This document shows, piece after piece, positions 57,690 to 64,000 of a DNA stretch of 64,000 nucleotides. The first letter of the stretch is position 1. Each line of letters begins with the position of its first letter. The DNA lies in NCBI GenBank assembly GCA_965198285.1, contig OZ240251.1:186001-250000 (forward strand), read 5' to 3'. Position numbers and translations under genes: made by a program. The DNA comes from UBA11872 sp965198285. Its GTDB lineage: Bacteria > Chloroflexota > UBA11872. The notes under the pieces were generated by a model. That model saw nothing but the letters and a program-made list of their open reading frames with translations. It searched no databases and was not told where the DNA came from.

Positions 57690-59288
57690 TTAGCCGACCG
57701 GCGGCAGCCGGTACTCGATCAGGCTCGGACCGCGCCGCGCCAACCCGCGCGCCACCGCTGCCCCCAGCGCCTCCGGTGTATCTACCCCTTCGGCCGCGGC
57801 CCCAAACGACTTCCCAAACGCCACGAAATCGGGGTTATGCAAGCGCACGTCCACCGTGCGCCCACCGAAGTTCCCGCGGAAGTTCCCGTCGATGGCCGCG
57901 TACGACCAGTCGTTGAACACCACCGCCACCACCGGCAGCTGCTCGCGTACAGCGGTGGCCAGCTCCTCCGCCGTGAACAGAAAGCCGCCGTCCCCGCTCA
58001 GTGACAGCACCGGCCGCTCCGGGCAGGCGACCTGCGCACCAATAGCCGCCGGCAGGCTGAACCCCAGCGTGCCGAAGTAAATCGGAAACATGTACGACCG
58101 CGGTTGGTCCACCGGGAACAGCCCGGCTGAGCGGTAGCTCGTCATCGTCATGTCGTTGATCAGCACGCCGTCCTCCGGCAACACCCGGCGTAGTTCCTCG
58201 AAGATGGCCGCCGCCCTAGGGTCGTCCACGGCGTCCTGTGGATTTCGTCGCCGATCGCCCATTCTGGCCATGATGTCGGGCGCGTCCGGCGGCGGTTCGT
58301 CCGGCAGGGCTTCCAGCAGTTCGCTCACCGCCGCTGCCGCGTCGGCTTGGATCGACACGGCAATCGACCGCGCCCGGCCCAGTTCCGCAGCGGACCGGTC
58401 GATTTGGATCAGCGTGTCAGGTAACGGCAATTTCCCGTCGTCCGTCACCCGCGCGCCCAGCCGGCAGCCAACCACCAGCGCCACGTCGCGCGTCCGCAGT
58501 AACTCGTACAGGACCTCGTCCTGCCGGTGCTTGCAGCCCAACGACAGTGGATGCGACTCCGGAAACGCCCCTTTGCCCGTCTGAGCCGTCAGCACCGGCG
58601 CCTGCAGGCGCTCCGCCAGCGCCTGGATCTCCGACCCGGCGTCCGCGGCCCCGCTGCCCAGAAAAATCAGTGGCGCCTCGGCGTTCGCCAGCAACTCCGC
58701 CGCCTTGTCCACAGCGTCTGAGTCCGGCGCGGACAACGCTCCCGGCTCGGAATCGGGAATCTCTACGTCCGCTGACGCCGTCAAGAGGTCCAGCGGAACC
58801 TCCACGCTGGCGGGACCCGGCCGGTCGTTGGAAATCGCCTGCACCGCCCGCGTCACGGCGCCTGGAATCTCCGCCACGGACTCCACAAGCTCATGCTGCG
58901 CCACCAGCGCCCGCAGCACGCCTGACTGGTCCCGCAGCTCGTGCAATTCGCCGGCTTCCGGCGCCCGCGAGGCCGGCCCCAGCGCCGTCGCGATGTGCAA
59001 CACCGGCGACGACTCCGCGTACGCCTCCGCCAGCCCCGTCGCCGCATTGGTGATCCCCGGCCCCGTAATCGTGGCCACGCAGGCCACCCGGCCGGATGCC
59101 CGCGCGTAGCCGTCGGCCATGAAGGCCGCGCCCTGCTCATGACGCGTGATCACCACCCGGATATCGGGCGCGTCAACCAGCGCGTCATACAGCCCGCCGT
59201 TGTGAACGCCCGGAATCCCGAACAGCGTCGTCACGCCGGCTTGGCGCATCCCGGCCACCAGGGCCTGACCACCCGTCAGTTGCGGCAT
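57690..59288 (-). CDS. Thiamine-diphosphate enzyme, acetolactate-synthase-like
   Basis: 532 residues with the three TPP-enzyme domains. The catalytic Glu is in TRHEQGAAFMADGYARASG near residue 50; the central domain has DSDAVDKAAELLANAE and LGSGAADAG; the TPP-binding motif is SGDGGFLFTAEELATAVREQ near residue 432, followed by VVFNDWSYAAIDGNFRGNFG. No regulatory subunit gene is adjacent, so it may be a catabolic decarboxylase/synthase rather than the branched-chain biosynthetic enzyme. Substrate undetermined. Confidence 0.88.
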   Translation of the reverse strand: MPQLTGGQALVAGMRQAGVTTLFGIPGVHNGGLYDALVDAPDIRVVITRHEQGAAFMADGYARASGRVACVATITGPGITNAATGLAEAYAESSPVLHIATALGPASRAPEAGELHELRDQSGVLRALVAQHELVESVAEIPGAVTRAVQAISNDRPGPASVEVPLDLLTASADVEIPDSEPGALSAPDSDAVDKAAELLANAEAPLIFLGSGAADAGSEIQALAERLQAPVLTAQTGKGAFPESHPLSLGCKHRQDEVLYELLRTRDVALVVGCRLGARVTDDGKLPLPDTLIQIDRSAAELGRARSIAVSIQADAAAAVSELLEALPDEPPPDAPDIMARMGDRRRNPQDAVDDPRAAAIFEELRRVLPEDGVLINDMTMTSYRSAGLFPVDQPRSYMFPIYFGTLGFSLPAAIGAQVACPERPVLSLSGDGGFLFTAEELATAVREQLPVVAVVFNDWSYAAIDGNFRGNFGGRTVDVRLHNPDFVAFGKSFGAAAEGVDTPEALGAAVARGLARRGPSLIEYRLPPVG

Positions 59289-59421
59289 CGGCGCCTGCTC
59301 CCACGTCTGCTATCCGGGCGCTACGGCAGCGCCCACTGCCAGCCTAGCGTCCCGCGTGCCGCGTCTGCCGCCGCCCGTAGAATCCACCAACGCAAGAGTC
59401 CAACGCCCCCGCGCACCGCTC

Positions 59422-60801
59422 ATGAACCCCGGCGCCCCCACATCCGACACCATCGCCGCCATTGCCACCCCTTTGGGGAGCGGTGGCATCGGCGTGGTTC
59501 GCATGAGTGGGCCGGAAGCCCTGTGGATCGCCCGCCGCGTCACCCGCCGCACCCGCGACCCCAGACCCCGCTACGCGCACCTCGTGAAGATCTTCGACGG
59601 CAACGACGAGCTGATCGACCAGGCCCTGCTGCTCTTCATGCCCGGCCCACGCTCCTACACCGGCGAGGACGTGGCCGAACTCAGCTGCCACGGCGGCCCG
59701 GTGGCCCTGCGCCGCGTGCTGGACAGCCTGCTGGCCGCCGGCGCCCGCCCCGCCGGCCCGGGCGAATTCACCCTCCGCGCCTTCCTCAACGGCCGACTCG
59801 ACCTCGCCCAGGCCGAGGCCGTCGCGGACTTGGTGGCCGCGCCCACCCCGGCGGCCCTCGCCGTCGCCGCCAACCAGCTGGCGGGCCGTCTGTCCGACGC
59901 CGTCCGCGAGATGCGGGCAGCCTGCCTGGACCTGCTCGCCCAGATGGAAGCCGAAGTCGATTTCGACGAAGACGACGTCCCCGCCATGGACCGCGCCGTC
60001 CTCGCCTCCACGCTCGATTCGCTGCACGAACGCCTGGAGGAAGCCCTGGCCACCGCGGGGCGCGGGATCATGCAACGCCACGGCCTGCGCGTGGCCCTGG
60101 TGGGCAGTCCCAACGTCGGCAAGTCCTCGTTGATGAATGCCCTGCTCAGCACCGACCGCGCCATCGTCACTGAGGTCCCCGGCACCACCCGCGACGTGCT
60201 TGAAGAGTCGTTCGACCTGGACGGCGTCCCCATCGTCCTCAACGACACGGCCGGCCTGCGCGAGACCCGCGACCCGGTGGAAACGCTCGGCGTGGAACGC
60301 AGTTCCCGCGCGCTGGAAGGCTCCGACGCCGCCGTCCTGGTCCTGGACGCCAGCCGCCCGCTCCTGAGCAACGACGAAGCCGCCGCGGCTCGCGTCCGCC
60401 AGGCCGCCAAGCCCACCATCGTGGCGCTCAACAAGCGCGACCTGCCGCACGCGGTCAGAATCGACGATGCCCGCGACCTCGTGCCCGGCGCGCCGGTCGT
60501 GCACACGTCCGCGATTCGCGAGGACGTGAACGAGCTACGCCGGGCCCTCCGCCACGTTATCGGCCTGGCCGGAAGCAGCGGCAGCCTGGCCCTGGTCGCC
60601 AGCGTCCGCCATCAGGAAGCCCTCACCCGAGCCCGCGACGAACTCTCCAGCGCCCGCCGCGCCGTCGCCGACGACGAGCCGTCCGACTTCGTCAGCATCG
60701 GTGTCCGCGGCGCCGTCAACGCCCTCGGCGAAATCACCGGCGAATCCGCCACCGAAGACCTGCTCGACGTCATCTTCTCGAAGTTCTGTATCGGCAAATA
60801 A
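59422..60801 (+). CDS. mnmE: tRNA uridine-5-carboxymethylaminomethyl modification GTPase MnmE
   Basis: 459 residues from ATG 59422. With MnmG it modifies the wobble uridine of several tRNAs. The N-terminal tetrahydrofolate-binding domain starts DTIAAIATPLGSGGIGVVR and has GPRSYTGEDVAELSCHGG and GEFTLRAFLNGRLDLAQAEA. The G domain has GSPNVGKSSLMN near residue 228, VPGTTRDV, NDTAGLRE (G3) and LNKRDL (G4). The C-terminus ends in the conserved CIGK. mnmG is not in the window. Confidence 0.96.
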   Translation: MNPGAPTSDTIAAIATPLGSGGIGVVRMSGPEALWIARRVTRRTRDPRPRYAHLVKIFDGNDELIDQALLLFMPGPRSYTGEDVAELSCHGGPVALRRVLDSLLAAGARPAGPGEFTLRAFLNGRLDLAQAEAVADLVAAPTPAALAVAANQLAGRLSDAVREMRAACLDLLAQMEAEVDFDEDDVPAMDRAVLASTLDSLHERLEEALATAGRGIMQRHGLRVALVGSPNVGKSSLMNALLSTDRAIVTEVPGTTRDVLEESFDLDGVPIVLNDTAGLRETRDPVETLGVERSSRALEGSDAAVLVLDASRPLLSNDEAAAARVRQAAKPTIVALNKRDLPHAVRIDDARDLVPGAPVVHTSAIREDVNELRRALRHVIGLAGSSGSLALVASVRHQEALTRARDELSSARRAVADDEPSDFVSIGVRGAVNALGEITGESATEDLLDVIFSKFCIGK

Positions 60802-60898
60802 GCGTCTCTTGACAAAGTCTGTGTGTCACGCCTCTTATAACCGATCGAGTAATTCCGATAGCGCCGCTTAGGCCCCCAAGCGAACCGGCTGTCAGCCC

Positions 60899-61342
60899 CT
60901 AGTTGTTGCTGAGCGTTACGGCGCCAGTTCTCCCCTCATACAGCAGGCGAAAATACCGAAGAAAATTCCTTCCGATAAGTGCCTTGTGCAGTTGTGCGCC
61001 CGCGGCCAAACGCACAGCGGCAAAAGGACCCGACACGGTCCACTCCAAGGCTGGAACCCAGATCTGTGCAAGGTGCATGGTGACCACTTGGCTCCCATGT
61101 ACTCCAGCTACGGGCAGATGGTCAATCACCGGCAAGCTCAGCGCCGCCACCAGTTCGGCATCGATACAACTCAGGGCCGCTCCGGTGTCCACCAGCGCGG
61201 GGTGCCCAGACCCCGGGATGTTCGGAGGCAGGTTAGTGCCGAGCCTGAATGCCGGATCGAATCCGATCTGAACGTCCATTGTTGGTCCCGTGACCACTAG
61301 CTCAACCGGACGGCCGGTGAATCCGCACTCAGTTGTCGGCAT
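60899..61342 (-). CDS. Retropepsin-like aspartic protease (clan AA)
   Basis: 147 residues. The catalytic motif is ALVDTGAALSCID near residue 49, and the second glycine-rich element is HKALIGRNFLRYF near residue 118. Single-domain proteases of this type act as dimers. It overlaps the upstream DUF5678 gene by 14 bases (61329-61342), so the two are coupled. A second, truncated copy lies at 61607-61921. The substrate is unknown. Confidence 0.8.
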   Translation of the reverse strand: MPTTECGFTGRPVELVVTGPTMDVQIGFDPAFRLGTNLPPNIPGSGHPALVDTGAALSCIDAELVAALSLPVIDHLPVAGVHGSQVVTMHLAQIWVPALEWTVSGPFAAVRLAAGAQLHKALIGRNFLRYFRLLYEGRTGAVTLSNN

Positions 61343-61577
61343 GAACGCGGCGAAACAGCACCGAGGCTGGAAGGACTAGCGGAGGCGCGCCGACCTCACG
61401 GATTAGGTACGGACCCCGCCCGAATCGCCGCACGGCAATGTCGGCGGCCTCTTGAAAGTCCTCATACGCCCCAATGAGCTGCTCGTCGTGCACGACCACC
61501 CACTTCCCAAGGTGTTCGCGCTCCAGATTGCCCCGGATGCGCTCGTACGCCGCGATCTCCTGCGTGATCTCAGCCAT
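61329..61577 (-). CDS. DUF5678-family small protein, copy A
   Basis: 82 residues from ATG 61577, preceded by GGAG; a longer frame from 61637 runs through the conserved upstream block and is less likely. The core reads EHLGKWVVVHDEQLIGAYED, then ADIAVRRFGRGPYLIREVG, the DUF5678 signature (GKWVA...GxxxxxL). Family members are small proteins of unknown function, often next to clan AA proteases, as here. Copies B and C are at 61908-62159 and 62271-62519. Confidence 0.75.
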   Translation of the reverse strand: MAEITQEIAAYERIRGNLEREHLGKWVVVHDEQLIGAYEDFQEAADIAVRRFGRGPYLIREVGAPPLVLPASVLFRRVHADN

Positions 61578-61604
61578 GGTCGCTCCGAGGCGTGCTGGCG
61601 CAAT

Positions 61605-61638
61605 AGTTATACCCCACGCCACCAACTGGGCGCACAAG
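61605..61638 (-). repeat. 34-bp conserved block upstream of DUF5678 copy A
   Basis: AGTTATACCCCACGCCACCA followed by a near-constant 14 bases ending CGCACAAG recurs at 61605-61638, 62187-62220 and 62547-62580, each starting 28 bases upstream of a DUF5678 start codon. On the minus strand it contains TATAAC, a possible -10 box, so it is probably the shared promoter of the three copies. Only position 12 or 13 from the 3' end varies. Confidence 0.7.
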
Positions 61639-61921
61639 TGCGCTGGCCGAGGCCACCTAAGCCAAGTCGGCGGCTCCCACGGACGCCGGCCACCGGTTGA
61701 CTTCCGGCGACCGGGAGGTTGAGCGCGCGGGCCAGATCAGCGTCGATAGAAGTCTCTTGGGCGCCTGTATCCACCAGCGCGGAGTGGCGAAACGCTGGAA
61801 CCGTGGGGACGGGATCCCCGGGCTGGTAGGAATGGTCGAAACCGATCCGGACCTGTAGCGTCGGTCCGTGGCGTACTAGGTCCGCCGGGAAGTCCGCAAA
61901 CCCGCACTCAACCGTCGGCAA
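61607..61921 (-). pseudogene. Truncated retropepsin-like protease, copy 2
   Basis: Starting at TTG 61921, 104 residues: PTVECGFADFPADL, then the catalytic RHSALVDTGAQETSIDADLA. It matches copy 1 up to VAGVRGSR and then diverges into a short unrelated tail, losing the second conserved GRN region. The break lies near base 61690, where sequence like the 3' end of the 62604-63989 gene begins. I take it as inactivated by a duplication junction. Confidence 0.65.
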
Positions 61922-62159
61922 CGGGGATGACGAACTGCGGCGGGACCCACGAAGGCGATGACATATCGACGCCAACCTCGCGGAGCAGGTACGGACCCCG
62001 CCCAAATCGCCGAGCGGCAACAGCGTAGGCGTCCCAATAGCCCTCGTACGCCCCGATCAGTTGCTCGTCATGCACGACCACCCACTTGCCCATGTGCTCC
62101 TGCTCCAGGTCGCTCTGCATGCGCTCGTACGCCGCGATCTCAACCTCGATGTCAGCCAT
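61908..62159 (-). CDS. DUF5678-family small protein, copy B
   Basis: 83 residues from ATG 62159. The core is EHMGKWVVVHDEQLIGAYEG, then YAVAARRFGRGPYLLREVG, with a C-terminus that differs from the other copies. It is followed by the truncated protease copy, whose start it overlaps by 14 bases as in the intact pair, so it descends from the same two-gene unit. Confidence 0.72.
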   Translation of the reverse strand: MADIEVEIAAYERMQSDLEQEHMGKWVVVHDEQLIGAYEGYWDAYAVAARRFGRGPYLLREVGVDMSSPSWVPPQFVIPVADG

Positions 62160-62186
62160 AGTCGTCCCAGGTGGTGCCGGCACAAC

Positions 62187-62220
62187 AGTTATACCCCACG
62201 CCACCAACCGGGCGCACAAG
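62187..62220 (-). repeat. 34-bp conserved block upstream of DUF5678 copy B
   Basis: Second copy of the block described for 61605-61638, differing from it by a single base (ACCAACCGGG instead of ACCAACTGGG). Confidence 0.7.
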
Positions 62221-62270
62221 ACTGACTGCCTGAGCCGTCGAACAACTCGGTCCAGGCGCTAGAGCCGAAT

Positions 62271-62519
62271 TCAGTTGTAGGAACCGGCCTTTTGGAAGAT
62301 GGTCGGAATCCACGGATTCAACGGCTTGCCACCGACCTGACGAAGCAGAAACGGTCCACTCCCAAAACGCTGGACCCCTATCTGAGCGGCGTCCTCAAAG
62401 TCGTCATAGGCCCCGACCAACTGCTCGTCGTGCACGACCACCCACTTCCCCATGTGTTCGCGCTCCAGGTCGCTCTGCATGCGCTCGTACGCCGCGATCT
62501 CCAGGGTGATCTCAGCCAT
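62271..62519 (-). CDS. DUF5678-family small protein, copy C
   Basis: 82 residues from ATG 62519, preceded by GGAG. The core is EHMGKWVVVHDEQLVGAYDD, then QIGVQRFGSGPFLLRQVGGK. Unlike copies A and B, no protease frame follows it. It lies directly downstream of the O-antigen-ligase-like gene, and the 34-bp block (62547-62580) separates them. Confidence 0.72.
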   Translation of the reverse strand: MAEITLEIAAYERMQSDLEREHMGKWVVVHDEQLVGAYDDFEDAAQIGVQRFGSGPFLLRQVGGKPLNPWIPTIFQKAGSYN

Positions 62520-62546
62520 GGTGGCTCCACGTCGTGCTGACACGAC

Positions 62547-62580
62547 AGTTATACCCCACGCCACCAACCTGGCGCACAAG
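62547..62580 (-). repeat. 34-bp conserved block upstream of DUF5678 copy C
   Basis: Third copy of the block described for 61605-61638. The similarity to the region before copy A continues for about 34 more bases into the 3' end of the membrane-protein gene (GGCCACCAAAGCTAAGTCGG versus GGCCACCTAAGCCAAGTCGG at 61651-61670), which marks the duplication unit. Confidence 0.7.
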
Positions 62581-62603
62581 AGTGCTGGCTAAGGCCACCA
62601 AAG

Positions 62604-63989
62604 CTAAGTCGGCGCCTTGCCCGCATTCCTGGCGCCATCCGCCTTCAGCTGTCTGGCGACACCAACTGCCGCCAGCGTCGCAACCGCCGCCACAAGCGTC
62701 CAAAACGTCGCCGCCAGCTCCGGCAGAAAGTACGCGTGATCCACCAGCCCGTGCGTCAGTGCGGCCGCCATTGCCCCGGCCAGCCCAAAGGCCAGGAGAT
62801 CGAATCCGCCGGCGCCATCCCGCCGAATCCGCCCCCAATCCCGCCAGAACAACACCAGCACCCCAATCAGCGCCATCACCCCGATTACGCCCATCGAGAC
62901 CCATGCGTCCAGCAGCAGGTTATGCGGGTGCGAGATATTCGGCTCCCGCCACGCCTCCGGCCGCATGTACTCGCGGTAGTGCGTCAGAAAGTTGTCCGGA
63001 CCCACCCCAAACAGCCAGTTGTCGCGCCCCATCCGCCAGGCGCTGTCCCAGATGGCCAGCCGCGACACCGCCCCGCTATCCCCGATGCGCAGGAGCTGGC
63101 CGATCCGCTCAACGCCCGTGACCAGCACGATCCCCGCCAGCGCCGCAATTGAGAACCCCACCGCCACCACCCGGCGTCTGAATCCGACCTGCGTCCATAG
63201 CGGCCGTGCGGCCACCGCCAGACCCACCAGCGCCCCCAGCCACGCGCCCCGGCTCCACGTCAGGATCAGCACCGCCAACAGCACGCCCAGTGCCAGCAAC
63301 CAGAGAGCGCGTGTATCCAGCACCCGCCGCCAGCTCCAGCGCCCCGGCCCGCTGAACGAGGTCCGTGCACCCGCCGCCAGCGCCAGGGCCAGCGCCACGG
63401 GCGCGGCCCGTTCCAGCACCAGCGCCAGGTTGTTTGGCGAGCCGAATGTGCCCCGCAGACGCGGCGGGAACACCTCGGTCACCACCGCGCCGAACGGAAT
63501 CAGCACCAGCGCAACCAGCGCCGCCAGCGCCGCACCCGCCACCAGCGCCGCTACCAACCGGCGCACGTCATCCCGGTCACGCAGAACCGAGACCAGCACC
63601 ACGAAGAACGCCGCCGGCTCCAGGATCACCGTCCGCAGGTCCCGTAGCGCGAACTTGGGGTAATCGGCCAGCGCCGCCGCCAGTATCCCGGCCACGGCAA
63701 GGGCGGCCACGGCCACCAGCCATCGCACGGACGGCAGCTTCGGCGGCCCACACCACAGTGCCCGCACCATCCAGGCGGCCACCACCGCCAGCAGCAGGAT
63801 TTCTCCAACTGGCCGGTCGATCAGACCGGTCCGTCCAATCACGCCCACGAATGGAATGGCGGCCACGGCCACCAGCGCCGCGTCACGCAAACGCGCAAGG
63901 GCCAGAACGCCCAGGGCCAGAGCCAGTAGAACACGGAGAAACGTCCAGAGCGACGTCAAACCGCCGGCCGGCAGCACGGCGTAGAGCAC
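62604..63989 (-). CDS. O-antigen ligase/polymerase-like (Wzy/WaaL) polytopic membrane protein
   Basis: 461 residues from GTG 63989; no stop lies between this codon and the window end, so the true start may be outside. About ten or more hydrophobic helices span the protein, with a large external loop (about 320-360) holding NWLFGVGPDNFLTHYREYM and ISHPHNLLLDAWVSMG; the PHN..LD..V.G pattern is typical of the O-antigen ligase (Wzy_C) domain. It polymerises or ligates glycan chains at the outer face of the cytoplasmic membrane. Nearby glycan genes are not visible in the window. Confidence 0.88.
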   Translation of the reverse strand: MLYAVLPAGGLTSLWTFLRVLLALALGVLALARLRDAALVAVAAIPFVGVIGRTGLIDRPVGEILLLAVVAAWMVRALWCGPPKLPSVRWLVAVAALAVAGILAAALADYPKFALRDLRTVILEPAAFFVVLVSVLRDRDDVRRLVAALVAGAALAALVALVLIPFGAVVTEVFPPRLRGTFGSPNNLALVLERAAPVALALALAAGARTSFSGPGRWSWRRVLDTRALWLLALGVLLAVLILTWSRGAWLGALVGLAVAARPLWTQVGFRRRVVAVGFSIAALAGIVLVTGVERIGQLLRIGDSGAVSRLAIWDSAWRMGRDNWLFGVGPDNFLTHYREYMRPEAWREPNISHPHNLLLDAWVSMGVIGVMALIGVLVLFWRDWGRIRRDGAGGFDLLAFGLAGAMAAALTHGLVDHAYFLPELAATFWTLVAAVATLAAVGVARQLKADGARNAGKAPT

Positions 63990-64000
63990 CGCCGCAACGG

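Noticed and set aside
60806..60840. Plus-strand promoter with TTGACA after mnmE
   Set aside because: The nearest -10-like TATAAC is 21 bases away, beyond the usual spacing, and no plus-strand gene follows.

Overview
The window is a high-GC bacterial chromosome segment with about 50 supportable protein genes. I see no rRNA, tRNA, CRISPR array or integrase. The gene mix fits a Chloroflexota-type heterotroph: a YvcK-family protein with an N-terminal membrane anchor, a secreted propeller protein with a repeat domain common in that phylum, a combined methionine-salvage/SAM-cycle operon, a TIGR03960-type B12/radical-SAM protein, and scattered enolase-superfamily, PhyH, sulfatase and glycosidase genes. 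This placement comes from gene content only and is of moderate confidence.

Layout. 0-5 kb: isoprenoid genes (3' part of dxs, a prenyl diphosphate synthase), a YvcK-like protein and a HAD phosphatase. 5-11.5 kb (minus strand): a partner-switching signalling cluster (histidine kinase, periplasmic binding protein, RsbW-like kinase, REC-SpoIIE phosphatase, REC-STAS, STAS). 12-13 kb: threonylcarbamoyl-AMP synthase. 13.2-19.5 kb (minus): phage structural genes (major capsid, connector, tail/fibre, holin-like). 20-27 kb: secreted propeller, sulfatase, small membrane proteins, HicB with a decayed HicA, acetyltransferase, enolase-superfamily enzyme. 27.4-28.8 kb (minus): phage terminase. 29.4-35 kb: lower-GC defence-like island (a PstI/BsuBI-type methylase, a chimeric restriction protein, a YwgA-like/HD pair). 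35.4-37.8 kb (minus): phage portal and two small genes. 38-39 kb: VapC45-like toxin with a frameshifted antitoxin. 39.5-44.3 kb: propeller, sialidase, GH127 and formylglycine-generating enzyme. 44.5-47.3 kb: NYN protein, an XRE regulator and a scaffold-like phage operon. 47.4-52.9 kb: mtnA-mtnP-pfkB-ahcY-metK. 53-60.8 kb: DUF6807, B12/radical SAM, coiled-coil protein, PhyH, a TPP enzyme and mnmE. 60.9-64 kb: a triplicated DUF5678/retropepsin cassette and an O-antigen-ligase-like membrane protein.

The main point of interest is that one apparent set of phage head and tail genes (terminase, portal, scaffold-like protein, major capsid, connector, tail) lies in four separate operons spread over about 34 kb, with ordinary cellular genes between them. 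Each operon is followed by a strong hairpin. Three of them (capsid, terminase, portal) have closely matching promoters, TTGC-N19-TA[T/C]A[A/C]T, with a GTAnnC-N5-GnGTA dyad inside the -35/-10 spacer; the fourth lies beside an XRE repressor gene. I infer a co-regulated, domesticated phage-derived particle, possibly a gene-transfer-agent-like system, with fragmentation of an ordinary prophage as the main alternative. An array of six ATGTGTTCA repeats, five at 21-bp steps, lies just upstream of the terminase, whose N-terminus carries a helix-turn-helix.
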